A stretch of DNA of 64,000 nucleotides from Diadophis punctatus similis (Eukaryota; Chordata; Lepidosauria; Squamata; Dipsadidae), in NCBI GenBank assembly GCA_023053685.1, contig JALIGW010000016.1, positions 2,284,501-2,348,500 of the forward strand. Reading direction: 5' to 3'. Positions 48,401 through 60,224 of the stretch are shown one piece after another. The notes below the pieces were generated by a model. The model did no database searches. It worked only from the letters and a program-made list of their open reading frames with translations, and was not told the origin of the DNA. The stretch's first letter is position 1, and every line of letters starts with the position of its first letter. The translations under genes were made by a program, and so were the position numbers.

Positions 48401-48622
48401 ATTCCACATGAGATGTTTTGCCAGTCTCGGAACTCTTACATTGAGGCTGAAGTACGTTCTCCAACTTTGGAGGATCTGGGCAAGCAAACGGATGAAGAAA
48501 ATGGGAATTACCAGACCTACATAGAAAATCTAATACAGAATCTTTGTAAAGATGCTAAGGACAAATTCAAAGGATGGGTCACTTGTTCCAGCATGGAAAA
48601 TACAGACCTCTGCTACAAAAAA
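48401..48622 (+). CDS. STARD13: STARD13 exon: START domain, part 1
   Basis: After TTTGGAGCAG the exon encodes IPHEMFCQSRNSYIEAEVRS, PTLEDLGKQ, then YIENLIQNLCKDAKDKFKGW and TDLCYKK, ending in phase 0 before GTAATT. AKDKFKGWV marks the first helix and strand of the START fold. The Glu-rich stretch between (TDEENGNYQ) is variable in the family. 222 nt. Confidence 0.95.
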
Positions 48623-49757
48623 GTAATTTTGAAACCAAAATAATCTGTTTACTTCTGCACAGTAACTTTGATAAACAATAGTTTCCATCTTTACCAAAAA
48701 ACATTATCCAACATGCCAACATACTGTACACTGAAACGGGCTTTTTAAAATATGCCATTTTAAAAACCATATTTTATCTCCCCCCCCCCCAATAAGATTT
48801 TATGTACTTTCAGATATAGGACTTCTGTATTATCAATCCAAACTTTTCATGCAGCTTTTTAATGCTTTTTTAATGGAAGACACATGTACCTTGTTAGTGA
48901 GGTATGATGTCTTTCAGCTCCTATGTACAATTACATAAACAAGGCTGGAAAATGGCACAATATTAAACCTTGTTTGGAAATGCCCCTTGATGTTGCCATT
49001 GTGGATTGGAAAATGTAGAGTTAAGGTACAATAAGAAAAGTGATCCTGACTTAGCTGATATATTTGGAATGTGTCTATATTCACTACAAATAGTCTCAAC
49101 TTAAAAGTACAATTGGGACTAGAAGTTCAGTCATAAGTCATTGCAGTTGTAAATTAAGGCACCATGTGTCTGTTTTTACAGCAGTCATTAAGTGAATCAC
49201 AGTCATAAGTCTGAAATCATTCTTCCAAAGGGGTTGTTTTTTTTTGTTGGCAAGTGGCCAGAAAAAGTCACAAATCATAGTCATGTGACTGCAGGACACT
49301 GCAATTGGTTGCAAATGTGAGCTGTTGCCAGCAGCCAAAATGCAGTCAAGTGACCCGCTAATATGATGTTTTGTGACAGCCAGAAGTGCTTTACAGGCCG
49401 TAAAGCATCCTTCCTAAGGCCATCATAACTTTGAAGGGTGATTAAATGACCAGGCTTGTTCTGCTTATCTTGTTTCCAGTTGCAGATTCATTTCATATCT
49501 TGGCCTGACATAAGCTGTCCTGGAATTGATTTGCTTCCTGGAATTAAATGGAATTAAATTCTCACATTTTAATTAGCTCCTTAATTCAGGGATTCCGAAC
49601 TTAATTGGTACTAGAAAATGTCTGCTCCTAACCCAACGTAGCTTTAGATGGAGAGAAATTAGTGGATCTTCTGGGTCACAATAGTGTTTCAGTGCCTTCT
49701 AATCTGTATCTCAGCTGTATGCTTAACGTGCAATCTCTTCTTTTCCATTTCATTGAG
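48623..49757. other. STARD13 intron (1135 nt)
   Basis: GT-AG intron. A CAGGTAGTCC-type element occupies about 49092-49448; the rest is AT-rich with nothing recognisable. Reading through the donor adds only ILKPK after VK before a stop. Confidence 0.85.
49092..49448 (+). mobile_element. CAGGTAGTCC-type inverted-repeat element
   Basis: ATAGTCTCAACTTAAAAGTA left end and repeats of GTCATTAAGTGAATCACAGT and AATCATAGTCATGTGACTGC match the family at 29220-29595. Truncated at its right end. Confidence 0.6.
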
Positions 49758-49975
49758 GTTGGAGATGGAAATCCATTAAGGCTCTGGAAGGCATCTGTAG
49801 AAGTCGAGGCTCCTCCATCGGTTGTCTTGAACCGTGTGCTAAGAGAAAGGCATCTTTGGGATGAGGATTTCTTACAATGGAAAATAATAGAAACCTTGGA
49901 TAAGCAGACGGAGATCTATCAGTATGTTTTGAATAGTATGGCTCCCCATCCGACTAGAGATTTTTTAGTTCTCAG
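49758..49975 (+). CDS. STARD13: STARD13 exon: START domain, part 2
   Basis: After CATTGAG in phase 0: VGDGNPLRLWKASVEVEAPP, SVVLNRVLRERHLWDEDF, LDKQTEIYQYVLNSMAPHPT, RDFLVLR, ending AG|G before GTAATT. This is the most conserved part of the DLC START domain, a lipid-binding fold that helps place the protein at mitochondria or lipid droplets in DLC2. Confidence 0.97.
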
Positions 49976-51732
49976 GTAATTTAAAGAAAGAAGCAACTAA
50001 TTATAATATAATAGCTAATTTACAGTCCAACATAGCCTTTCTGAAGCTGTTATCCTCCAGATGGACCTAAACTCCAACAATTCTCAGTATAAAAAGTAGC
50101 AATCTTGGGAATGCATCCAGTTAGGGAAGGCTGATATCACCATATGTCTATATATGTGCTTCCTCTGTTATGTATGGTCATGTCTCTTGGGGCTTCATTG
50201 ATTAATTTTTCTTCCAATTTATTTTAAAATCAAGGCATTGTGTAATCTATGCATTATTGTGGAGTGTTCCCATAAAATCCTAACTGTTAGCTACTCAAAC
50301 CAGGTGTCTGACAAGACGTATTGTTTAATCTATATTGTCATAAATAACATTAATGCAGCTGTCTCAAGTTTTTGGATTTGCTCTGATCCCATGAGAATAG
50401 CTGTTGTTTTCCTGGAAAATAATTTATTTTGACAGGAAGCAAATGGCTGTGTAAAAAAATATTCACATAACAGATCACTAAAGAAATAAGAAGCGTATCT
50501 ATTATCATTCTTAGTATGGTGATAGACGTGTGAGACAAATAGAGAAAACAACTTGAAAAGGACATTATGCAATAAAATACATATTTTCCATAATAATTAT
50601 TAAAGGAATTTATATTATATTAAAATATGGTAACTATACTTTCTTGGAAAAAATCAAGGACATGCATGAAAAAGGAACAAATCTGAAAGCGATTCATAAG
50701 GTAGCAATTTTTAATTATGTTTATAACTTTGCTTTACAAAGGAACATTGAAGAGCAAAACCAAGGAAAACATTACAAAAACACATATTCCAATAAAAATA
50801 TCTAAAATCAAACTGTATATGTAAATTAATTTTAAAAGACAGTTCAGTTTCCATACTTTTCACTTGAATGGTACCATTCGTACAATAAAACCCAAAATAA
50901 AGGACAAATGTAAGTTTTTGAAAAATAAATAGATCTAAAGGATAGCTTATTGAAATAAAAGACTGTCTTTTATAATAAACGACATATGGTTACAGTATAT
51001 TTAAGGACACTTGAAAGAATTCAGCAACTTTCCATAACTTTGTGCCCTCCACTTTCCAGACCTGATGAGACTCTTAAGCAGAGGTGGGTTCCTCCCGGTT
51101 CGGACCGGTTCGCCCGAACCGGTAGCGACCCGCTGGTGATGTCATGATGACATCACGGAACCGGTTCGGTCAGTGCCGGTCCGTGGACTCCGGCATCTTT
51201 TTTATTTTATTTTATTTATTTATTTATTTGGATTTTTTTTATTTCTTCTGAGCATGTGCAGAAACCGAGTTTCCGGCACTGTGCATGCGGTCGCCATCTT
51301 GTTTTCGGCTTCTTCTTTTTTATATATATATTTTATTTTAAAAAATTCTTCTGAGCATGTGCAGAAGTTGAGTTTGTGGCACTGTGCATGCAGTTGCCAT
51401 CTTGTTTTTGGCTTTTTTGTTTATTTATTCCGGATTTTTCGACACTGCGCATATGCATGTGCAAAGCGCGCTCACACCCACAAGGTGCAGCCACACAGCG
51501 GAGGAGGAAGCGAACTGGCAGCGAGGTAAGTTAGAACCCACCCCTGCTCTTAAGATACAGAGGATCCGGTCAGCTTTGAGGCTGACTGATTAAAAGTCCT
51601 GAGGAATGAGTCCCATCACATCTCAACAGCCCTAGTTTGGGAAAGGCTGGAAAACAAACATACTTGCCATTATTTTTATTGCAGTGCTGCCCCTCCAATT
51701 ATCATTTTCTTCTTAAAAACCCATCTAAACAG
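49976..51732. other. STARD13 intron (1757 nt)
   Basis: GT-AG intron with one hAT MITE (51079-51546). 49976-51078 is AT-rich and shows nothing else recognisable. The acceptor of the next exon lies about 190 nt after the MITE. Confidence 0.85.
51079..51546. mobile_element. hAT MITE, AACCCACC type, tandem interior
   Basis: 468 bp, ends CAGAGGTGGGTTCC and TTAGAACCCACCCCTG, perfect 8-bp duplication CTCTTAAG. Reverse orientation to 30098, with two units of the GTGCATGCAGTTGCCATCTT type, one holding CGCCATCTT (51292-51300). Confidence 0.92.
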
Positions 51733-51909
51733 GGCCTGGAGGACAGATTTGCCTAAGGGGATGTGCGTGCTAGTGGCTATCTCTGTAGAACACAATGAAA
51801 CTCCTTTGATGGGGGATGTGCGAGCAGTTGTCTTGGATTCCCAATATTTGATAGAACCTTGTGGCTCTGGAAAATCTCGACTAACACACATCTGCAGGAT
51901 TGACCTCAA
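51733..51909 (+). CDS. STARD13: STARD13 exon: START domain, part 3
   Basis: After TAAACAG the exon completes AG|G and reads AWRTDLPKGMCVLVAISVEH, VRAVVLDSQYLIEPCGSGKS and RLTHICRIDLK, ending AA|A before GTAAGT. The loop ETPLMGD between them differs from my recollection of human EEAQLLGG. 177 nt. Confidence 0.97.
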
Positions 51910-52998
51910 GTAAGTTCTACAAAGATCAATGCCAACATCTTTGTCAGCAATCTTTTTGCACAACTAGCATTCCTGAGCATTGTTTGGCAATATAAGTAGG
52001 ACAGTACAATTACCAAAAGAACTTTCATCCTTTAGCTGGAAATAAAAATATACACATTGATCTGATGACTATTTACTCAAGAATACATTCATTAAATGCA
52101 ATAGAATTTACTCTACAGTAATACTATGTACATTACAAGAACAGTTGTATGTATATGACTAGCCTTGGGTCATACAAGCGTTCCAGAGTTGTTATGTCAT
52201 TTCATGGTTGATTCTAGTAGTTGGGTGTTCCTCCCAAATTATTTTCTGAATTCAGTTTTAACACAGTTATGACTGAAGAGATCAGTACTTAGATTTAAGC
52301 AATTGCTATGTCAGATTTATAATTGAAAAAGTACATTTGAAAAATTTATTTATTTCTTTTATTTGTCAAAGATGTACAGGATAGTAGTTGTTTGTATAAG
52401 CATAACATAAGTAAAAAGTACCGATAAAGAGGACAATAGGACAGTAGGACAGGGACGATAGGCACAGTGGTGCGCTTATGCACGCCCCTTACAGACCTCT
52501 TAGAAATGGGGAGAGGTCGACTGTAGACAGTCTAAGGTTAAAATTTTGGGGGTTTGGGGAAGAAACCACAGAGTCAGGTAGTGCATTCCAGGCATTGATC
52601 ACTCTGTTGCTGAAGTCGTATTTTCTGCAGTCGAGTTTGGAGCGGTTTACATTAAGTTTGAATCTATTATGTACGTATATGTATAATGTATGTAAATGTA
52701 TAACCTCAAGCAAGTTAGAAGTTACAAATGTTCCCCCCTCTCCAATATATGCACACCTGCACTGGTTTGGGTAATCGATACATGGCCACTTATACAGAAA
52801 AGACCTATGCCTTACTGCAAATCTGCAGGCACAAGACGAACTCTGATGGCGAATCTTTGGCCCATTTCCAATGTCTGGAAATTTTGGGACTTCTGCATAG
52901 GATATATGTCAGAAATCTGCAAAGAATTTCTTTTTATGTTCAGGTGAGACTGAGGAACTGGTAATTTGACATAATACTTTCTCTTTGTTTTCCTTCAG
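51910..52998. other. STARD13 last intron (1089 nt)
   Basis: GT-AG intron with a LINE 3' fragment (52346-52675). Nothing else recognised in 51910-52345 or 52676-52998. Confidence 0.9.
52346..52675 (-). mobile_element. CR1-like LINE 3' fragment
   Basis: Nearly identical over about 320 nt to 13260-13600 and 20520-20820 (GGAAGAAACCACAGAGTCAG, TCGAGTTTGGAGCGGTTTAC). On the minus strand it encodes YDFSNRVINAWNALPDSVV, the C-terminus of the ORF. Confidence 0.85.
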
Positions 52999-53116
52999 AG
53001 GTCATTCATTAGACTGGTACAATAAAGGCTTTGGACATCTGTGTTTAGCTGAAGTGGCTAATATCCGAAATTCATTTCAGCCTCTGATTGCTGAGGGACC
53101 AGAAACAAAAATCTGA
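52999..53116 (+). CDS. STARD13: STARD13 last coding exon with stop
   Basis: After TCCTTCAG the exon completes AA|A and encodes GHSLDWYNKGFGHLCLAEV, ANIRNSFQPLIAEGPETKI, then TGA at 53114-53116. The end AEGPETKI is that of human STARD13, not of DLC1 (which ends in a longer TKDTKSR-like tail), and is a main reason for the gene call. Confidence 0.98.
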
Positions 53117-53729
53117 AAGATGGAGAACCTGCATGTATAAAATGCCATGCATACCTGACAACCACTGGATTTACATCTTTGTTTGCATGCCAGCTAAAGA
53201 AGAGCTGCTTGGAAAATTCTGCCATTATTTGGATTTGTTACATACCAAAGTGGTCCACATTTATAACTGCCTTCGCTGAAGAACCGTTTTTTCACTGCTA
53301 CTTCTTTCTGACTTTAAAAGTAAACTGATGTCCTGTATAGTTTTGATATTTAAAAGCTTCTGGGAAGCTTATTTCAAAGTGTTAATATGTAATTATTATT
53401 ATACAATATAAATATTGTATATCTTTTTGTTATGTATAATATGTGTATATATATTTACATCTATCTCTTTATAGATAGATACTGCTATACAAAAAGACGT
53501 TCGTATATAAACTAAAGTGTTTTGGGCAAAAAATTCACCTGTTTTGGAATTTATTTTCACTCTGTTAGACCCCAATATACCCTAGCTTAAATTAACTGCA
53601 TTTACTAGCTTTATAAGATAGTAATTTCTAATTTCTTATGTGTCTCATGTTAAGAACTCTGCCTGTTTCAGTGTTCACACTGTTTCGAAACAGACACGTG
53701 TAAAAGAATAGAAGATACTTCCCTTAACT
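53117..53729 (+). other. STARD13 3'UTR (proximal part)
   Basis: AT-rich sequence after the stop with no AATAAA; it has near-matches such as TATAAA and ATATAAAT. It contains a small hairpin ATCTATCTCTTTATAGATAGAT (53462-53483) and ends where a hAT element is inserted. The true 3' end is not visible. Confidence 0.6.
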
Positions 53730-54548
53730 GAGTGTTTCTCAAATAGTGGGGCGCGCCACCCCTGGGGGGCACGTGACAATGCCAGGGGGCGCGTGTGAAC
53801 CTGGGGAACATGCTTTTTTTGCCATTTTTTTTGCTCTCTTTTGGGTTTTCGCCAGCTGTTTCCTCCCCTTCCTTTTGGAAAGCCGGACTGGCGGAGCAAT
53901 GAGCGCAACCTGCAGTGGAGGTGTCCCTCCCCTTCTCCTGTCCCCCTGACTGGCTGTGGTGGGGCCAGGAGGGTACAGGGCGGCAGGGCTTTCCAACAGT
54001 GAGAAGAGGCAGGAAGCGAGAGAGAGACACTCACACAGAGAGAGAGAGACACAGTCTCTCTATATATCTCTCTCTCTCCCCATCTCCTCCTCTCTCTGTA
54101 TTACTGTGTGTCTCTTCTGTCTCTCTCACCCCCTCTGTGTATCACTCTGTATGTGGTTCTCTATGTCTCTCTCTCTCTCTCTTCCCCCCTCTCTGCCACG
54201 GCTGGGCCAAACCAGCAAGCTCTTTTTGGAGTGCTTCACTATGTCTTTTATTTCTTCTTTTGGGAAATCCGGGCTGGCAGAGGAACGATCGCCAGCAGCA
54301 ACTTCCCTTCGGGCGACCGTTCTCCTCCCCCCTCCTTCTCTCGCAACCTAGAACCTCGCAACGCTTTTGCATCTAGAGAGGAGGCAGGAAAGGGGACTGG
54401 GAATCCAGCTTCCCTCCCGCTCCTCTTTCTGCTCTCCCTGTCTGTTAAGCCAGGGCTGAGGAGATCCCCTTGCGGAGAGTTGGGGGCGCATGAAATGTTT
54501 ACTTCTTCCTGGGGGGGGGGCGTAATAGGAAATAATTGAGAAGCACTG
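53730..54548. mobile_element. hAT element in the 3' flank or 3'UTR
   Basis: 819 bp, ends GAGTGTTTCTCAAA and AATTGAGAAGCACTG, perfect 8-bp duplication CCTTAACT. It is GC-rich (GGGGCGCGCC near the left end, a G run near the right end) with a TC/GA microsatellite in the middle. A module around GGAAAGCCGGACTGGCGGAG (53877) recurs around GGGAAATCCGGGCTGGCAGA (54261). No transposase. Confidence 0.9.
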
Positions 54549-54903
54549 CCTTAACTTAACTTGGTACCTTCAGATGTGTTGGGTTTCCTGTTGGAGAGAA
54601 ACGTCCAGTTTAAATCCAACATGACCAGAGGGCAACAAGCTGGAGAAATCTGGTTTATAGTATTTATAGGACTATTAAAGGGTACATAGTCACAAGAGAA
54701 TAGCAGTCAGGCAACAAGAATATTAACTCAAGTAATTACAATCTGGCAATCATTTACAGTGGCCTGCAGAGTCAGCCAAAACAATAGTTTCCAGTGAAGA
54801 TTGTAGCTCCTTTATTAATGGAACAAAAATTTACAAGATTATTGTTTTGACGAGATGTACTGAAATCAGTACCTATAGCTTAGTATGTAATGTCAGTTTA
54901 GAC

Positions 54904-55038
54904 CAGAGATCTTCAAACTTGGCAACTTTAAGACTTGTGGACTTCAACTCCCAGAATTCTCCAGCCAACATAGGTGGCTAGAGAATTCTGGGAGTTAAAG
55001 TCCACAAGTCTTAAAGTTGCCAAGTTTGGGGACCCCTG
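54904..55038. mobile_element. hAT hairpin MITE
   Basis: 135 bp, ends CAGAGATCTTCAAACTTGG and CCAAGTTTGGGGACCCCTG, flanks GTTTAGAC and GTTCAGAC (one change). Confidence 0.88.
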
Positions 55039-55196
55039 GTTCAGACTTTCAAACTTTTCACTTTAGAATAATCCCCTCAAAATCCATAGGACAATATTTG
55101 AGATCCAGCACTAAAATCTCTGGTACAGGCAAACTTTCAACCAAGTTGAGAAGAGACTGATCATTTATTCAGATAACTTTTGAATAGTTGAATGTC

Positions 55197-55330
55197 TGAA
55201 GATTCTCAATCATCCAGGTCAGGGTTGTCCCAAAGGTGCTTTTTTCCAAAAAGCAACTGGACTATTTTTTCTTTTCCTTTGAAAATGTTTCACCTCTCAT
55301 CCAAGAAGCTTTTTCCGTTCCATTATATTC
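55197..55330 (-). mobile_element. Fold-back repeat fragment
   Basis: GATTCTCAATCATCCAGGTC, CCCAAAGGTGCTTTTTTCC, AAGCAACTGGACTATTTTTT and GTTTCACCTCTCATCCAAGA: left half of the family at 61580, reading into the complement of the GATGAG...GAAAC segment. Confidence 0.75.
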
Positions 55331-57699
55331 TATTTCAGTTTTGGATAGGCTATTATAAGCTTATATTTTGAATGAGTAAATCAAAAAGTGAGGCTGAAAT
55401 TTCCTGGCTTAAAATACAAAACTCAGAACTTGCAATGTTTACTTCTTATCCAAGAAAAGTGTAACACCTCCTTAATCTTCAACTCTATCATATAAATTTC
55501 TAACTCTTGTCATATAAATTCCTACCTTTTGCCTTCTTCTTCAAAACAACAATAGCAAAGAGCAAAAAGAAGCTTGCCAATTTTTTCTCAAAAGTATTTG
55601 GAAAATGGCTAGGACTGATTTTATAAACCCTGAAGAGTAGTTCTTTTCCTAACATCTCAAATGTTGCAGGCTGAAATGTGATGGCACTTAAAGAGATGTT
55701 GAAATAACCAAATTTTACAGCTTTATAGGGTTGGCCAAGCTCAGAATAACCATAGTTGGTTAGAATGTTGATTGGCATATCTACTTTGTGCTATTGCTTT
55801 TTATTTATTTAACCACAGATTTAACCATAATTTGTGGCTTCACTTTAAGAATATAACTGCCTGAATTAGATGAACTGGAAGACATGAATTGGGCAGCTAG
55901 TCTAATAAAAACTTTATACAGCTATTGGCAAACATTGTTCCCAACAATAATAATAATATACATTTCAGCAGCTATATAATTCTAGGTAATACTAATAATT
56001 CTGGAATATTTCATTTAGAATTCCAGCCTATACAAACAAAAAACTAACAGCCCATTCTGTAACAAAAACTATATGCTACACTGTGTTCCAACCACATAAT
56101 CCAATTTTGATTTTTGCTAAGGGCTATCTGTGAAACAACTTCAGTTGAAAAGAAGTTAATAAAGGTCTTTGGAAAGAGACAGCCACAGTATGTAGAGTTT
56201 TCCTATTGCCTTAGTAGATGCCTTCTCTCTTGATCCTGAATGTCAGACTTGGAAGCAAGTCCTTTTTTTATTCGAGGGGTGAATTTCCATGAATGGGCAG
56301 AACCCTTGATCAGGACAGCACTGCATTTCTCAGAACATAACAAACAAGAAAAGAAAACTGGTAGCATTTTTGGCAGCCATGTGAAACTCCACTGGTTAAT
56401 ATATATTCAGGGATGATTGATTGTTTTCCGAAGAGGAGCATGCTCTAGTCTAAAAGCATGATGTTTGAAATAATATGTGGGGATCAGGGCTTTTTGAAAG
56501 CAAAAGCTAGCACAAAACAAAAAACTTGTGGTATTCCTAATATGTATAATCGTTTTCAAATTGTTTAAATCCCAATTCAACCTGGCTTTTTTGTTTGTTT
56601 GAATTTATTTATTTATTTAGTCCTTTTGTTGATTTCAGAGTATCAGTATGACTCCTTTCTTTCCTCCTGCATAGCCACCAACATCCTTTACAAATCTGAT
56701 TTTATGGGTTTAGAAGGGGTTCCATTGGCAGGAGATATCCAATTATCATTTTGAGCAATCATTTAAGTCAAACTAGATAGGCAATATTTTATTCAATAGA
56801 ACACATGACTATAAAACAGGATTGTCTATAATTTCTTTTTCTTGACAGATCTCATATCTTTAGAGCCAGAGTGGCAAGGAGAAACTCAGCAGATAAAGCT
56901 GGTTCCAGCATGCTGCTAGAGAAATGATTCTCATATATTTGCTAAAGACTCTGGGAGCTACATGCTGTGTCTGCAAATACACGGATCATTTCTCTATCAG
57001 CTGCACATTGGTCAAACAAAAACAATTACACAAAAAAATGATAAGTTGATAAAGCATAATAGGTTACAGATTCCTCTGCAGTTTTTATACAATGTTTTAT
57101 GCCTGTACATTCCACAACCAAGACCCTCAAGTCAGTGATCAGAAACCGAAATGTGTTGTTATGTTTATATCACATGCTCAAAATTACTTCTGTCTTAATT
57201 TATTTTATATGTTCTGGAGTCGTATCCTGACCTCATAATAGAGCCATAACCCTTGGTAGGTAGATTCTTTGTGGCTCTCTGTATTACATACATGCATAAG
57301 GAAGTAAGCATTTGCTCGATTCTTCATACAATATATGCATGTCTTGGCAAACTGGATTAAGTGAATCCATGCTTTCAATGTCAGTCACATAACAGGCACA
57401 TTTTCAGAGATTTTGTGAATTTTATTCTCCTCTTTACATTTAATAATTTTATTCTCCATTTTATTACCCAAAACCATCCAAGTTGCATCATCTAAATGTT
57501 TGGCTTCTTTCTACAGCCATTATTTAAACACACACAGAGATCTGAGCTGCAGATCTACCAGAACACAAATAAGCATGGTGACTTTTTTCAAAAAGTATGT
57601 AGATATCACAGCAAAACAAAATATTTACCAAATTACTTTGAAAAGGTTTTGTTCAGTCAGAAATTAAAAATCAAAAAAATCCTGTCTTCAGTCCCTACT
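55331..57699. other. Intergenic or distal 3'UTR, nothing recognised
   Basis: AT-rich sequence with no recognisable exon, repeat or RNA gene apart from a short TTTA run near 56600. In mammals KL lies next, facing STARD13; no KL coding sequence is seen here on the minus strand. Confidence 0.6.
55904..55909 (+). terminator. First canonical AATAAA after STARD13 stop
   Basis: AATAAA inside TCTAATAAAAACTTTATAC; a second is at 56158-56163. Reading from the stop I found no earlier exact copy. Use as the poly(A) signal would give a 2.8-kb 3'UTR containing two hAT elements; a variant signal nearer the stop is equally possible. Confidence 0.25.
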
Positions 57700-58346
57700 A
57701 TGTGAGATGCCACAGGGTTCTCTGCTTTGTCCTCACCATGGGGTAAGATATCATCACTATACTAATGTGCCCATTTATATATCCCCACCCCTAGCACATT
57801 AAGCAATGAATTTTCCTCCCCAGTGTCTAGAGTATATTTGGATGGGGAACAACAGGCTTCAGCTGAACCCTAGCAAGACTGAATGGCTTTGGGTGTAGGA
57901 GCCTACTGGTTCCAGGACGATACCATCTTTGGTACTAGAGCAGTGTTTCCCAACCTTGGCAAGTTGAAGATGTCTGGACTTCAACTCCCAGAATTCCCTG
58001 GCTGGGGAATTCTGGGAGTTGAAGTCCAGACATTGCCAAGGTTGGGAAACACTGTACTAGAGGGTTTTCATTGTCCCAAACAGATTCAGTCCACAATAGG
58101 GGTCCTTGTAGCTTCATGACTCCTACTTAATGAGCAGGTGGTAGCTGTGATTAGGAGGGTCTTTGCACTTCTTTTGCACCAGTTGTGCCTGTTTCTGGAT
58201 CAGCAGGCCCTGCTCTGTCATTCATGTCCTAGTCGCCTTCATATTGGACTACTGCAGTGCACTTTATATGGGGCTATCTCTGAAGAGTATCCAGAAGGTC
58301 CATCTGGTATAGAATGCAGTAGCACAGGCAGTTATGTGTGCTACTA
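57700..58346 (+). mobile_element. L2-like LINE fragment, split by a MITE
   Basis: GNNRLQLNPSKTEWLWV (about 57850-57895), then RTIPSLVLEGFHC across the MITE, and DYCSALYMGLSLKSIQKV (58248-58300) are C-terminal L2 RT segments. The last part meets the start of the 6264-6707 copy (MGLPLKSVRRLQLVQN), so they are the same family. Stops and shifts show it is dead. Confidence 0.75.
57941..58054. mobile_element. hAT hairpin MITE inside L2
   Basis: 114 bp, ends CAGTGTTTCCCAACCTTGGC and its complement, perfect 8-bp duplication TACTAGAG. Without the MITE and one duplication the L2 frame continues. Confidence 0.95.
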
Positions 58347-58348
58347 GA

Positions 58349-59600
58349 ACAAATTCAAATTCAAATTCAAACCTTTATTGTCAGAGTACATGTGTACAAT
58401 GAGACTGGCTGAGCCTCCCTTCGTGCACCTCCCAACCCAATACAACTCAGTGAAAGACAGAAAATTCCTGACCCAGTGAATCCTACTAACACACAATCAA
58501 TCCTACTGCTCCATGTGAACTTATTGCACATCGTACCAGCCCCGCAAGTCAATCGTACTATGTTGTTATAAAGTTATTTCCAGAGGTGGGTTCCTCCTGG
58601 TTTGGATCGGTTCTATAGAACCAGTAGTAACTTGGTGGCATGGGTCGCTGGAACTGGCAGTGACCCAGGCCTGCCACGCTCCTGAGCCAGTACTCTCGGT
58701 GGCACTATAAGTGCCACCATCTTGTATTTTGCTTCTGCGCATGCGCAGCAGTTTTTTTTAAAGTGCTGCCCATGCGCAGGTCATCTCTGGGAAGTGACAC
58801 GTGCGCACACAAGCAAAGCGAGCGTGAGCACGCACACGCAAAATGTGCACTTCCGTTGCGATGCAAACCGGTGGAGAAGGTAAGTAGAACCCACCCCTGG
58901 TTATTTCCCATTCAAAAGTCTGACAGCCCACAGATAAAAACTGTTATTCAGCCTGTTTGTGCGGCTGCCTATGCTTCTATATCTCCTTCCCGATGGCAAG
59001 AGAATAAAGAAGTGTTGACCAGGGTGTGAGTCGTCCCTGAGGATTTTCCTCTCTTCTAAAGCAGCGAGCCCTAGCAATGTCATCTAGCAGTATCAGGGGA
59101 CAGCCCACGATGTTTTGTGTTGTGTTCACATCCTTTGTAATGTCTTTCTATCCATGGCTGTCAAGCCGGCATACCACACCGTAATGCAATGAGTGAGGAC
59201 GCTTTCTATTGTGGACCAGTAAAAGGAGGTCATCAGTTGTTGTTCCACTTTGGTTTTTTTGCAAGACCCTGAGGAAGTGGAGTCTCTGTTGAGCCATTCT
59301 GGCCACCTGGGTCGTGTTGATTTTCCAGGTGAGATCTTCACTGAGATAGACTCCCAGGAATTTAGAGGAAACTCCACACAGCCCCCCTCGATGTAAAGTG
59401 GGGCAGGTTCCTCTCTCTTCTTCCATAAGTCCAACACCATCTCCTTTGTCTTGCTGATGTTCAGGTGCAGGTTGTTTTCCAAGCACCATGTGGATAATTT
59501 GTGAACCTCCCCCCTGTACGCTGTTTCATCTCCACCTGTAATAGCTCTGTGAACTGCGTGTGATCCCTGCATGCTTAACAGAAGTACCAAAATATTGGTA
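58349..59600 (-). mobile_element. L2/Maui-type LINE 3' fragment
   Basis: 3' tail is (AAATTC)n at 58349-58371 next to CTTTATTGTCAGAGTACATG. Minus strand 59590-59126 encodes [40 protein letters not shown] in another frame, and [20 protein letters not shown], which fit L2/Maui ORF2. A hAT MITE (58581-58899) is nested. Different from the 57700 family. Confidence 0.75.
58581..58899. mobile_element. hAT MITE, AACCCACC type, inside L2/Maui
   Basis: 319 bp, ends CAGAGGTGGGTTCC and GTAGAACCCACCCCTG, perfect 8-bp duplication GTTATTTC. Contains TGCGCATGCGCA at 58736-58747. Confidence 0.93.
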
Positions 59601-59990
59601 TGAATGATTATTTCTTTGCCATCTATTACCTGGATTGACTTGTTTAATCCAGAATGATTGCCTGTTTATACAATCATTGCAGAAAGCACCACTAACACGA
59701 ATCGGATTCTTTCTAATAAATCCAGCACTAATGCAAAAGCCATGTTTTTAAAGTTAAATGAAAATGAAAAACTCTTAATCACTGCAGACGGTTTAAAAAG
59801 TAAGTGCAGCCTCCTAGTCTATCCACAGGAAGGTTAAAAAACTATCTAGTTTTTTTTAACTATCTTCTATTTGTAGAAGTCACGTTGCTAAATTAAAAAT
59901 TATTGTGGGCCACAAGGGAATACCTGGAGCACCAGTCAGCTGTTGACAGTTGCAGCTGGTGGCGTCAGTGAGGCCTGAAGGCGTTGAAGA

Positions 59991-60224
59991 TAGCAATAGC
60001 ACTAGCACTTTTCTTATATACCGCTTCATAGTGCTTTACAGCCCTCTCTAAGCGGTTTACAGAGTTCAGCATATTGCCCCCAACAATCTGGGTCCTCATT
60101 TTACCGACCTCAGAAGGATGGAAGGCTGAGTCAACCTTGAGCCTAGTGAGATTTGAACAGCTGAACTGTTGAACTAGCAGTCAGCCTGCAATGGCTGCAT
60201 TTAACCACTGCACCACTTCAGCTC
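59991..60224 (-). mobile_element. tRNA-derived squamate SINE
   Basis: Reverse copy: TAGCAATAGC tail, ATACCGCTTCATAGTGCTTT, GAGATTTGAACAGCTGAACT-like B-box complement, and head complement CCACTGCACCACTTCAGCTC. Confidence 0.88.
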
